Assembly: GCA_020634935.1 (NCBI GenBank)
Contig: JACKAT010000036.1
Span: forward strand, 1 to 51,846
DNA length: 51,846 nucleotides
Source: Anaerolineales bacterium
GTDB taxonomy: Bacteria > Chloroflexota > Anaerolineae > 4572-78 > J111
Reading direction: 5' to 3'
The position numbers and the translations under genes are program-made. Positions 17,796-26,080 of the stretch are shown in pieces. Each line of letters begins with the position of its first letter. Within the stretch, counting starts at the first letter, position 1. The notes under the pieces were generated by a model, which was not told the DNA's origin, made no database searches, and was given only the letters and a program-made list of their open reading frames with translations.

Positions 17796-17824
17796 ATTTT
17801 AGCACAATCCCTGACCCGGTGCAA
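17796..17824 (-). promoter_or_regulatory. Sigma-70-type promoter for the transporter ATPase gene
   Basis: On the minus strand TTGCAC (17824-17819) and TAAAAT (17801-17796) are 17 bases apart. The -10 is preceded by TTGTGC, giving an extended -10 (TGC). The same 12 bases TTGTGCTAAAAT occur in the promoter at 18799-18826, so both transcription units of the transporter may be read alike. Confidence 0.55.
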
Positions 17825-17844
17825 CAAACCAACAAACCAACTAC

Positions 17845-18759
17845 TCAAACCGCATCCGCCGGTTGGTGTCTGACAAAAAACTTTTCCAACAAGGTAACGA
17901 TCACAAAAAAGGTCATGCCGGTTAGAGAAGCAAAAATAATACCGGCCCATAACCGCTCTGGGCCGGTGGCATAATACTGGTTAAAGTTGAGAATAATGCG
18001 TCCCAACCCGTCGGCGATACCCGACGGCAGCTCGCCAATAATGGCTCCCACCACGCTGGCCGTGGCCGCCACTTTGAGCGCGGTAAAAATATAGGGCATC
18101 GCCGCCGGAACCCGCAGTTTCCATAGAATATCCCATTTCGTAGCCGCGTAGGAATGCATCAGTTCCAGCGCGGTCGGTTGGGGCGAGCGCAGGCCGCGCA
18201 GCGTATTGATCGTTACCGGGAAAAAGGTGAGATAGGCGGCGATGACCGCCACCGACATCCAATTGCCGCCCAGCCAAATGACCACCATCGGGGCGATGGC
18301 CAGCAGCGGCACCGTCTGCGAGGCGACCACGTAAGGCAGCAGCCCTCGCTCTAGCAGGCCGGAGTGAGCAAACGCCACGCCCAACAAAAAACCGGCTCCC
18401 GCGCCTAACAAAAAGCCGGTTATGGCTTCACGCAACGTAAACAGTGAGGCTCTTAATAATATTGTAAACAGAATCTCGTCGCTGCCGCGCCGGGGCGGCT
18501 CAAAGATAGTGGCAATCATATTTTTAATCGGCGGCATCGAGCGATTATCGGCCCGGATGGGCAGCTTAATTTCACACAGCCCCATGCCCGCGCACAGCGG
18601 CCCCGGCGCTCGTTCGTTGCCGGATTTAACCTGGGCTGTGCCGGCGAGAAATTGGCCATCCTCGGAGGCCAGTAATTTGTAGCCTTCCCAACATAATGCC
18701 AAGACAATGACGATCACCACAAAGAAAAATACCGATTTTAACCAACCAAGTCGTTTCAT
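17845..18759 (-). CDS. ABC transporter permease (BPD/SsuC-ThiX type), first gene of the cluster
   Basis: 304 residues from the ATG at 18759; a TTG at 18777 would add six residues. After the first helix there is a hydrophilic extracytoplasmic part of about 80 residues with two Cys (PLCAGMGLCEIKLP), then five helices. The EAA-like loop is ELMHSYAATKWDILWKLRVPAA, matching the partner permease at 15924-16874. The gene is followed by 188 bases with a second promoter and then the ATPase gene. A strong promoter at 18799-18826 lies just upstream. Confidence 0.9.
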   Translation of the reverse strand: MKRLGWLKSVFFFVVIVIVLALCWEGYKLLASEDGQFLAGTAQVKSGNERAPGPLCAGMGLCEIKLPIRADNRSMPPIKNMIATIFEPPRRGSDEILFTILLRASLFTLREAITGFLLGAGAGFLLGVAFAHSGLLERGLLPYVVASQTVPLLAIAPMVVIWLGGNWMSVAVIAAYLTFFPVTINTLRGLRSPQPTALELMHSYAATKWDILWKLRVPAAMPYIFTALKVAATASVVGAIIGELPSGIADGLGRIILNFNQYYATGPERLWAGIIFASLTGMTFFVIVTLLEKFFVRHQPADAV

Positions 18760-18798
18760 TAGGATTGCTTTCTTCAATAAGAGGGGGGAGTTTTGTGG

Positions 18799-18826
18799 AT
18801 TTTAGCACAAACTGCCAGGGAGTCAA
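18799..18826 (-). promoter_or_regulatory. Sigma-70-type promoter for the transporter operon
   Basis: Minus strand: TTGACT (18826-18821), 16 bases, TAAAAT (18804-18799) with an extended TGC in front of the -10. Transcription would begin near 18792, about 30 bases before the permease start codon. It is back to back with the promoter at 18851-18879. Confidence 0.6.
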
Positions 18827-18850
18827 CGATTTTGTGAAATTAATGTCAAA

Positions 18851-18879
18851 TTGAATTAAACAGGCCGCTCGGCTATAAT
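18851..18879 (+). promoter_or_regulatory. Sigma-70-type promoter reading toward fxsA
   Basis: TTGAAT (18851-18856), 17 bases, perfect TATAAT (18874-18879). The start would be near 18886, leaving a leader of about 200 bases that contains the inverted repeat at 18923-19002. Confidence 0.6.
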
Positions 18880-18922
18880 ACCCCATCCATTTTATTTAAA
18901 AGGTTCTATTCAGTTGGCAAGT

Positions 18923-19002
18923 CAATGTCATGAAGTTAAGGCTGGAGTCGAGGCTTTAGCCGGCTGAAGCCTCGACTCCGTTACACTAACTTAATGACAT
19001 TG
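18923..19002. repeat. Nested inverted repeat (family D, copy 1) in the fxsA leader
   Basis: Outer arms CAATGTCATGAAGTT and AACTTAATGACATTG (14 of 15 pair); inner perfect 13-bp arms GGAGTCGAGGCTT and AAGCCTCGACTCC. The core GAGGCTTTAGCCGGCT recurs at 26744-26759. It would form a long hairpin in the untranslated leader if the promoter at 18851 is real. Confidence 0.75.
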
Positions 19003-19089
19003 GCTGGCAGGTACACGCATTGCCGAAACCTGCTAGGGAAGTTATCGACGGCTGAATAGTGATGGTTATAACACGAATGGAGCAACACC

Positions 19090-19536
19090 ATGCTAGCCAA
19101 ACTCCTGCTGCTCTTTATCATCGTTCCGGCGGTTGAGTTGTTTTTGTTGATCGAAATTGGCCGGCAGGTAGGCACGCTGCCAACGCTGGGGCTGATTATT
19201 TTTACGGGCGCGTTGGGGGCTTACCTGGCAAAACGTCAAGGGCTGCATGTTTTGCAGAAAATACAGACGGACATGAGAGATGGCCACCTCCCCGCCGAGG
19301 CGCTGGTTGATGGCCTGATTATCCTCATCGCCGGGGCCTTTTTGATGACGCCGGGCATTTTAACCGACACTGCCGGCTTTTTGTGCCTCATTCCGGCTAC
19401 CCGGACCCTGATCAAAAAAGTGGTGTGGCGGCGGCTGGAACAAACCTTCCAAAACGCCCAGATCCGCTACCACAATCCCACCATTGTCGATGCCCCCTAC
19501 GAGCATCGCCCGCCGGACCACCGCTACGACGCCTAA
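19090..19536 (+). CDS. fxsA: FxsA family membrane protein
   Basis: 148 residues. The family consists of small membrane proteins; the E. coli member eases exclusion of phage T7 when overproduced, but its cellular role is not known. The pattern fits well: an N-terminal helix with PAVELFLLIEIG, a second helix with GLIIFTGALGAYLAKRQG, then ALVDGLIILIAGAFLMTPGI and TDTAGFLCLIPATR. The ATG at 19090 has GGAG 7 bases upstream. The stop overlaps by 4 bases the stop of the convergent transporter gene. The leader holds a large hairpin. Confidence 0.9.
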   Translation: MLAKLLLLFIIVPAVELFLLIEIGRQVGTLPTLGLIIFTGALGAYLAKRQGLHVLQKIQTDMRDGHLPAEALVDGLIILIAGAFLMTPGILTDTAGFLCLIPATRTLIKKVVWRRLEQTFQNAQIRYHNPTIVDAPYEHRPPDHRYDA

Positions 19537-21794
19537 ACCAACGCGCTCTCGTGGCCTGAGTCGATGACGAAGACGCAGGACGTTTTGACCAGTTCCGGCA
19601 TATCGCGGATGAACGTTAGCGGCAGGCCGCGCTCGTTGATCGACAGCCCAAAGATATTAAGATCGGCGCGGGGGGCGGTATCGAGTACGCTCTTAAATGG
19701 TCCCGACAATATATGAAATTCGGTCGTTGAAGGCAGCCGGGCCTGATCGCTCAATCGCTGTAAAAAGTCGTGCAGGTGCGCCCGTTCGCTGCCGTTTTCG
19801 GCCACGGTGACCAAATTGATCTTACCCCCCCAGTTCAACTGAAGCTGCAGCGCAATCAAAATGGCCAAATGCCAATTGGGGCTTTTATCGCGCAGCCACA
19901 GGTTGACATTCTTCTGCACGCCAAAGGCCATGCGGGGATGCTGGCGCAGCAAAATTACGCCCATTTTATATTTTGAGGCCAGAGACACTACCTGATTGAT
20001 CGTATCGTCTCGTTTGGTCGGGCCAAAGACCCGGTCGCGCAGGCCGCCTATTTTCTGGGTGATCGAACCATTGCCCTCGCTATCGATCCGGTTCCGCCCC
20101 CACTCTCCGCCAATCGTCATAAACAAGGTGTTCGGGCGAAACGAGCCGCCCCGCAGCGTTTGAATAACCATTTTGGCCCCGTGCAAAAACTCCTGATCTT
20201 CCAGTACCACCGAATTCACCAGGATATTCTGCTCCTTCAAAGGCGACAGCAGCTCGGTCAGCGCCGCCTGGTCGGCCTCTAATTCCTTCTCATCTTCTTT
20301 AACGGTAAAGGCGAAAATACTGCCGGACGGATAGGTAATATTCCGAATAAACAGCATCGAGCCGGCCCACACTTTGGGGTCTTTGATCGGGACCAGCAGG
20401 TCAGGTTTCCACGAAATTTGATGATCCGGAAATTTATCGGCCAGCCGGGCGGCCCGTTCAGCCAGGGTCAGAAACAACCCGCCGCGAATATCGCCGAAAT
20501 CAGCATCGAGGCCCTTCCGCGTCAACCAGATGTAAATAATGATGATGACCGAAATGGCCACAAAGCTAAAGACCGGGTTAATCAAAAACATCATAAACGC
20601 GCACGAGACCGCCCCAAACAGCGACACAAAGCGGGGGACCTTAAACGTGGGTCTGAAGCTGATGATCTGCATACTTTGCTGCAAAAAGACCACCAAATTG
20701 AGCATGCCGTAGGTGATCAGGAAGAACATGGTGATCAGCACCGCCAGCGCGTCGAGATTGCCCAGCAGAATAGCCGCTTCGATAATAATGCCGGTCACGA
20801 TAATAGCGTTGCGCGGTTCGTTGGAGGCTGTTTTGACCGCGAGTACTTTATGAAACGGGGCCGTTCTCTGCTCCGCCAGGGCTTGCAGCAGCCGGGGCGC
20901 CCCCAGCATACTGCCCAACGCCGATGACAGCGTAGCGCCCATAATCCCGGCCAGTACCACCGGCCCCCACAGAGCTTTGTCGACCATGACCATCTGGTTG
21001 TTGAGCAACTCGTTGGGGGTGCTGACCAGCCCAACCACGACAGCCATCGAAATATAGATAATCATTGTGACAACGATCGAACTCATGGTGCCGATAGGAA
21101 TAGACCGGCGCGGGTCTTGCAAGTCGCCGGACATGTTGGCTCCGGCCATAATGCCGGTCACCGCCGGAAAGAAGATAGCATAGACCACCCAAAAGTTGGC
21201 TCGCTCGAAATTGCCGACATAAACCGCCTCAGCCACGTGAGGCGCGGGCGACAACAGAAATGAGACAATCGAGGCGGCCAGGACCGCCATAATCAGATAT
21301 TGGACTTTGATGGCCAAATCGGCGCTGATGTAAGAGATAGCCAGCAAACTGATCCAGGCGATGGACGAGACCAGCAGCGGGATGTGGTCCGGAAAGACGC
21401 GCAGCCAGCCCTCGGTAAAGCCGATGATGTACAGCGCGGCCGACAGCGTTTGGGCAATATAAAACGGAATGCCGACGCTGCCCCCGGCTTCAAGCCCCAG
21501 CGATTTCGAGATAATCGAATAGGCGCCGCCGGCCCCAATTTTGATATTGGTCGTAATCGACGACATCGACAGACCGGTGCAGATCGTCACGGTTTTAGCC
21601 ATTAGGATGATAATCACCGCCCCCAAAATCCCGGCATTGCCAACAACCCAGCCCAGGCGTAGATACATGATCACGCCCAAGATGGTCAATACATTGGGTG
21701 TAAAGACCCCGCCAAACGTGCCGAATTTTTTGATGGTCGTTTCACCGCTATTGGATTTGAAAGAGTTGGTCAGTGCTGCTAGCGCTTGTTTCAT
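19533..21794 (-). CDS. Cation-chloride cotransporter-like APC permease (SLC12-type)
   Basis: 753 residues. The N-terminal part (about 25-440) holds twelve helices of the APC fold with GTFGGVFTPNVLTILGVIMY and the GAGGAYSIISKSLG unwound-helix region typical of the Na-K-Cl/K-Cl cotransporter group. A cytoplasmic C-terminal domain of about 300 residues follows (for instance LRGGSFRPNTLFMTIGG), as in SLC12 proteins. It is expected to move ions or amino acids across the membrane; bacterial members are little characterised. The ATG at 21794 follows GAGGAG closely. It converges on fxsA with a 4-base overlap. Confidence 0.88.
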   Translation of the reverse strand: MKQALAALTNSFKSNSGETTIKKFGTFGGVFTPNVLTILGVIMYLRLGWVVGNAGILGAVIIILMAKTVTICTGLSMSSITTNIKIGAGGAYSIISKSLGLEAGGSVGIPFYIAQTLSAALYIIGFTEGWLRVFPDHIPLLVSSIAWISLLAISYISADLAIKVQYLIMAVLAASIVSFLLSPAPHVAEAVYVGNFERANFWVVYAIFFPAVTGIMAGANMSGDLQDPRRSIPIGTMSSIVVTMIIYISMAVVVGLVSTPNELLNNQMVMVDKALWGPVVLAGIMGATLSSALGSMLGAPRLLQALAEQRTAPFHKVLAVKTASNEPRNAIIVTGIIIEAAILLGNLDALAVLITMFFLITYGMLNLVVFLQQSMQIISFRPTFKVPRFVSLFGAVSCAFMMFLINPVFSFVAISVIIIIYIWLTRKGLDADFGDIRGGLFLTLAERAARLADKFPDHQISWKPDLLVPIKDPKVWAGSMLFIRNITYPSGSIFAFTVKEDEKELEADQAALTELLSPLKEQNILVNSVVLEDQEFLHGAKMVIQTLRGGSFRPNTLFMTIGGEWGRNRIDSEGNGSITQKIGGLRDRVFGPTKRDDTINQVVSLASKYKMGVILLRQHPRMAFGVQKNVNLWLRDKSPNWHLAILIALQLQLNWGGKINLVTVAENGSERAHLHDFLQRLSDQARLPSTTEFHILSGPFKSVLDTAPRADLNIFGLSINERGLPLTFIRDMPELVKTSCVFVIDSGHESALV

Positions 21795-22325
21795 GGTCTC
21801 CTCTTTTTTGAAAACGCTCGATTGATAAATGAGTTAGATAAGTGCATTAGATCAATATAGATAGGTAAAGTGAAGGCCAAAATTGGCTGGAGGGTTTGCT
21901 GGGGGATCGGTAAAAGAACTTAAGAATGGCAATTAAATAACTTCAACAAGACTGAAGATGGCGATAAGGAGATAGGGCGATTGGGGGATTTCTAAGGCCA
22001 ATCGCCTTATCTCTAATCTCCTATCTCCTGCCTGACTGCTCAAGTTATTTAATAGCCGATCCTTAGCATCCTATCCGTTAATGTTACTATCGAACCCGCA
22101 TAACAACAATTAGCAAGCGTAAAAATCAGCCTGCTAATCAGGCCTGATCTTGTTAACCGCATGATATAACCTGCCCCATCCAATGACCTTAAGAAATTGG
22201 TACTACCTCATCGCCAATTCTTGAGACATTGGTACCAACTTGGTCAGCAGCGCCTGGTTTTGGTGATACACTATCATAACAAGCTTATTTAACATCACCT
22301 ATGCAGCCAAAATCGTAGGTCTATC
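21795..22325. other. Intergenic region with one inverted repeat and repeated ATTGGTAC motifs
   Basis: This gap separates the divergent permease and TIR genes. It contains the palindromic element at 21932-22053. Between 22194 and 22240 AAATTGGTACTACC and ACATTGGTACCAAC lie about 35 bases apart, the second including the palindrome TTGGTACCAA, which could be a regulator site for the TIR gene. I found no convincing sigma-70 promoter and no gene. Confidence 0.45.
21932..22053. repeat. Inverted repeat element of 122 bp
   Basis: Ends ATTAAATAACTT and AAGTTATTTAAT are perfect 12-bp complements. Inside, GATAAGGAGATAGGGCGATTGG (in two parts) pairs with CCAATCGCCTTATCTCTAATC with few mismatches. The right edge reads GCTCAAGTTAT, recalling the CTCAAGTT ends of family C, so it may be a distant relative. 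Confidence 0.65.
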
Positions 22326-23549
22326 ATGCCGCCTCTTGTATTTATCGCTTACAGCCGCAAAGACGAACCCGAGAAAAACGAATTGGTATCTCACCTGGGT
22401 GTTTTGCAAAATTTGGGACTTATCGAAATTTGGAGCGACGACCGCATAGCGGCCGGGGCTAATCGACAGCATGAAATTGACAGCGCCATTAGCCGGGCTA
22501 CAATCGCGGTGTTGTTAATTACGGCCAACTTTCTCAGCGACGCCGGCGAAAACGAGCGGCTGTTGCAACAACTCCGGCGCTGTCACCGGCACGGCCTGAT
22601 TATCTTGACTGTTATCGCCAAATCCTGCGCCTGGAAATCGGTCGAGTGGTTGGCCGCCACCCACGTCAGGCCCGGCAGCGAACAGCCTGTTTGGCGCGAC
22701 GGCGGCCAGCATACCGATGGCCATTTAGCCGAACTCACCGCAGAAATTCAGAGCATCATCGCCGAGATCGGCCAAACCGGGCCTGTCGCCATTCCTTTTC
22801 TCATTGCCGCCATGACCCGGCGAGAAGCCACCGACCTGTTTAGCCAGAATCTGCTGGCCCACAATCCCGATGTTACTCCCGGTGACGTGCAGCGGTTTGA
22901 GGCGTTTAAAGCCGCCTTATTCAATCATTATCCGGTCAACGACGTTCTAAAACAATACACTATCCAGCGGGTTAACTGGAAGCCGCTGATTAACCCCCGG
23001 ACTACCATCAAGCAAACCATCCTCGAAACGATTCAGAATTTAGATGACTATCACCCGGACGCGCCCCCGCTGACGCCGGATTTTACGCTGTCCAAAAAAT
23101 TGTTTCATCACGCCACCCGCCCGCAGGTGCTAAAAACATTAAACCGCTCCGCCGGCGTTTTGCTGGTCGATGCGATTTCCATGTTCCATCCCACCCTAAA
23201 CCAGGCGCTGTCAAGCGGCATCGCTACCCACAAACATGTGGCTATTATGATTTTGTCGCCGTTGAACACGCGAAAATTCAAAATTAGCCGCTTGATTGAG
23301 GAAACGGTCAACCGGCAAATGCAAACCGCAGTCACCCGGTTCGAGCAGTTCGAGCCGCTGTGCCAGACGTTTGGCATTAACGACTCGCGCGTCTTGAGAT
23401 ACCAACTGTTCAATGTCCTCCCGCAGACAGCCGACTTGCAGGCCCAACTGCGCTTATCCACCAACCTCAAACGGCTGGGTCGAGGCCAGGATCAAGCTGC
23501 TCTACCGAAGGGACCGGTTGATTTTTGGTCGATTGGAGAAACGCCATGA
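22326..23549 (+). CDS. TIR-domain protein with an uncharacterised C-terminal region
   Basis: 407 residues. Residues 1-145 are a TIR domain of the bacterial TIR_2 kind: VFIAYSRKDE (5-14), IEIWSDDRIAAGANRQHEID (33-52), AVLLITANFLSDAGENERLL (61-80), then CAWKSVEW (101-108). Glu75 or Glu77 lies where TIR NADases carry their catalytic acid, so NAD cleavage is possible but not certain. Residues about 155-400 match nothing I know; GVLLVDAISMFHPTLNQALS and HVAIMILSP suggest a second alpha/beta fold. The gene overlaps the ATPase gene by 4 bases (ATGA), so the two are made together. The ribosome binding site is weak. Such pairs are found in signalling or conflict systems; the role is inference. Confidence 0.85.
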   Translation: MPPLVFIAYSRKDEPEKNELVSHLGVLQNLGLIEIWSDDRIAAGANRQHEIDSAISRATIAVLLITANFLSDAGENERLLQQLRRCHRHGLIILTVIAKSCAWKSVEWLAATHVRPGSEQPVWRDGGQHTDGHLAELTAEIQSIIAEIGQTGPVAIPFLIAAMTRREATDLFSQNLLAHNPDVTPGDVQRFEAFKAALFNHYPVNDVLKQYTIQRVNWKPLINPRTTIKQTILETIQNLDDYHPDAPPLTPDFTLSKKLFHHATRPQVLKTLNRSAGVLLVDAISMFHPTLNQALSSGIATHKHVAIMILSPLNTRKFKISRLIEETVNRQMQTAVTRFEQFEPLCQTFGINDSRVLRYQLFNVLPQTADLQAQLRLSTNLKRLGRGQDQAALPKGPVDFWSIGETP

Positions 23550-25834
23550 TTTGCACCTTTTACTCCTACAAAGGCGGCGTCGGACGGACGATGGCCCTGG
23601 CGAATATCGCCGAACTGTACTATCAAGCCGGTTTTCGGGTGCTAATGGTCGATTGGGATTTGGAAGCGCCCGGTCTGGAGCGCTTCTTCCCGGCCATCGA
23701 TACCGAACAGGTGCGTCACCGGGCCGGGATTATCGATATGCTGGCCGATTACAAACGCCAAATCACCCAAAAGGTTGTCAAAGCTACACCGGCCGAACTG
23801 ATTGACCTCGACGCCTACATCACCCCGATCCGGGATGATGGCCGCCTGGCGCTGCTAACTGCGGGCCGCCGGGGCAAACCCCATTTCGCCCATTATGCGC
23901 GGATGGTGCTTGGCTTTGATTGGCAGGATTTTTACGAAAATTGGGGCGGCGGCCTGTTTTTCAACTGGCTGCGAGACCAGCTTAGCCAGCGGGCCGACAT
24001 CATCCTGATCGACAGCCGCACCGGCGTGACCGAAATGGGCGGAGTGTGTACCTATCACCTGGCCGATACCATCATCATGTTTTGCGCTTCAAACGAGCAG
24101 AATTTGGCAGGTACGTTGGAAATGGCCGGCAAATTCAAGCACCCTGACGTGCTCGATCTGCGGCAGGGCCGCCCCCTGGAACTGCTCATCATTCCGGCCC
24201 GGGTTGATGAGTGGGCCGAGGCCGAACTCCACAACTGGTTCCGGATCAAATTCACCGCTAACTTCAACCGCTTCTTGCCGCCGGCGCTGCGAGATGAGCT
24301 ATTCTCCTTGTGGGCGCTCAAAATCCCCTATGTGCCGCTCTATGCCTACTACGAAAAGGTGGCCGTACGCGATCACGAAAACCTGCCCGCCGCAGATACC
24401 ATCGGCACCGAGCGCATGCTGCGGGCCTTTAACCAACTGGCCGAAGTCATTCTCAAGCTCGATCAAACCTTGCTAACCGACGAACGGGCCGTAAAATTCT
24501 ACCTGTCGCGCACCACCTGGAGTAAAACCGAGTCGCTGCTGGATCACGAAACCTTAGAAGCGTTCTACCAGGCCGGCCAGGCCAGTATCCTCAACGATTG
24601 GCTGTCGAAATTTCCGCTGCCGGAATTGGAGAAACGCCCCCGGCTGCTGCTGCTGTGGGGCCAGATGTTGATCGATGATTTTGGCGAACACGAGCGGGCC
24701 ATGACGCTTTTTAAGCTGGCTCAGCAGTTGTTTCAAACGCAAGGCGATCCGGTCCGGGCCGCCGAAGCCCAGATTTGGCAGTCGGTTGGTCTGCGTATGA
24801 CCGGACGAGCTAGGGAAGCGGTGGCCCTGGCCACGACCGGACTGGAGCAGCTTAAAACGTACGCCGAAGGCAACAGTTGGCTGATCGCCTGGGCCACTCG
24901 CAATCGAGGCTTGGCTTTTGGCACCGCCGGCAATATTCTTAAAGCTCTGGAGGATACCCGGCACGCCTTGAAGCAATTTACCATCCTCAATGACAAGCAT
25001 CTCATTGGCCTGTGCCACCACGATCTGGGCGTGTCATTGGAACGCCAGGCCAACATCGAGGCGGCCAAAGCCCATTATCAAGAAGCGGTCAATATTTGGC
25101 AGGACCTTGATCACGACAGTAATTTGGCGAATAGTTTGATTGGGTTAGGGACGGTGTTGAGCAAATCCGGCCATTACGAGCAGGCCTTAGCCAATCTTAA
25201 TCTGGCCTTAGAGATTGCGCTGCGCACCGGCGCTAAACGGCGCGCCGCCTTTGCCCTGGCTGGGATGGGCGAAGCGTACTTGGGCCAGGGATCATATCAA
25301 CCCGCCGCCAACGCCTTTGTCGAGTCAACGCGCTACGCCGACGAAGTGGGGGCTAAATCGCTAACCGTAGCCAACGAAGTCAACTTAAGCGAATGTTTCT
25401 ACCGCTCCTTCCAAGCCGACCATCTCCAGGAGGCGTTGAGCATGGCTGATCAGGCCCGGCAAACCGCCGGTGAGAACGGGCTCATTTTTGAAAAAGGGCT
25501 GGCTTGTATCCTGGAAGGGCAAATCCGCATCCGGTTGCAGGAATACGCCACCAGCTATGATCTATTCTATCAGGCCGTCACCTACTTCAGCGACAACCAG
25601 GCCGCCGAGCAGGTTATTAAAGCGGAATTATGGTGGGCCTACGGCTTGCTGCTCAACCAGCGCCGCCCTGACGCCCTTCAACATTTGCAGCGCGCCATCA
25701 GCTTAATTCCCGGCGATACCATCACCGGCCCCAAGAAAACCGTCGCCGAAATCCAGGCCCTCCTGGCCCATTTCGTGCGGCAGCCGGATACCCCCATTGC
25801 CGTTAAACAGAAATTACAACGCTTAGTCCAATAG
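23546..25834 (+). CDS. KGGVGR-variant SIMIBI ATPase with C-terminal TPR repeats
   Basis: 762 residues from the ATG at 23546, which overlaps the upstream TGA and has GGAGA 6 bases ahead. The N-terminal domain is a MinD/ParA-like P-loop ATPase with a variant Walker A, KGGVGRT (9-15; Arg14 replaces the usual Lys). The first Lys9, the signature Lys of this class, is present. VDWDLEAPGLE (35-45) is the switch region and DIILIDSRTG (151-160) the Walker B strand. Residues from about 330 to 755 form helical TPR-like repeats, a likely protein-binding arm. It is probably a nucleotide-driven sensor or scaffold for the TIR partner. Partitioning proteins are excluded because no ParB or centromere-like gene is near and they lack TPRs. 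Confidence 0.88.
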   Translation: MICTFYSYKGGVGRTMALANIAELYYQAGFRVLMVDWDLEAPGLERFFPAIDTEQVRHRAGIIDMLADYKRQITQKVVKATPAELIDLDAYITPIRDDGRLALLTAGRRGKPHFAHYARMVLGFDWQDFYENWGGGLFFNWLRDQLSQRADIILIDSRTGVTEMGGVCTYHLADTIIMFCASNEQNLAGTLEMAGKFKHPDVLDLRQGRPLELLIIPARVDEWAEAELHNWFRIKFTANFNRFLPPALRDELFSLWALKIPYVPLYAYYEKVAVRDHENLPAADTIGTERMLRAFNQLAEVILKLDQTLLTDERAVKFYLSRTTWSKTESLLDHETLEAFYQAGQASILNDWLSKFPLPELEKRPRLLLLWGQMLIDDFGEHERAMTLFKLAQQLFQTQGDPVRAAEAQIWQSVGLRMTGRAREAVALATTGLEQLKTYAEGNSWLIAWATRNRGLAFGTAGNILKALEDTRHALKQFTILNDKHLIGLCHHDLGVSLERQANIEAAKAHYQEAVNIWQDLDHDSNLANSLIGLGTVLSKSGHYEQALANLNLALEIALRTGAKRRAAFALAGMGEAYLGQGSYQPAANAFVESTRYADEVGAKSLTVANEVNLSECFYRSFQADHLQEALSMADQARQTAGENGLIFEKGLACILEGQIRIRLQEYATSYDLFYQAVTYFSDNQAAEQVIKAELWWAYGLLLNQRRPDALQHLQRAISLIPGDTITGPKKTVAEIQALLAHFVRQPDTPIAVKQKLQRLVQ

Positions 25835-26080
25835 TCAGACTTGCTATTTTGTCACAGACAGCCCCATTCTGATTTCAGATACAGCAATTTTGCCGTAGAA
25901 GGCGTTCCCGGCTGCGGAGGTAGCTCTGCCCTAAACCGTGGTGAAAAAATTTAGACAGGATTAACCCGATTTACCGAATTATGATCGATAAAATCGTGAT
26001 AATCATGTCAATTCTGTCGATTATGGGGTCGATCTGCCGTCATCTTCACGTCTCCACGGTTTAATGGTGGGCTACCGCTG

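Noticed and set aside
19090..19536. Link between fxsA and the TIR/ATPase pair as an FxSxx-type peptide system
   Set aside because: The FxsA membrane protein is unrelated to FxSxx-COOH systems despite the name, and no FxSxx peptide or radical SAM gene is seen.
23546..25834. Plasmid or chromosome partition protein (ParA)
   Set aside because: KGGVGRT in place of KGGVGKT, the TPR C-terminus, the TIR partner and the absence of a ParB gene argue against it.
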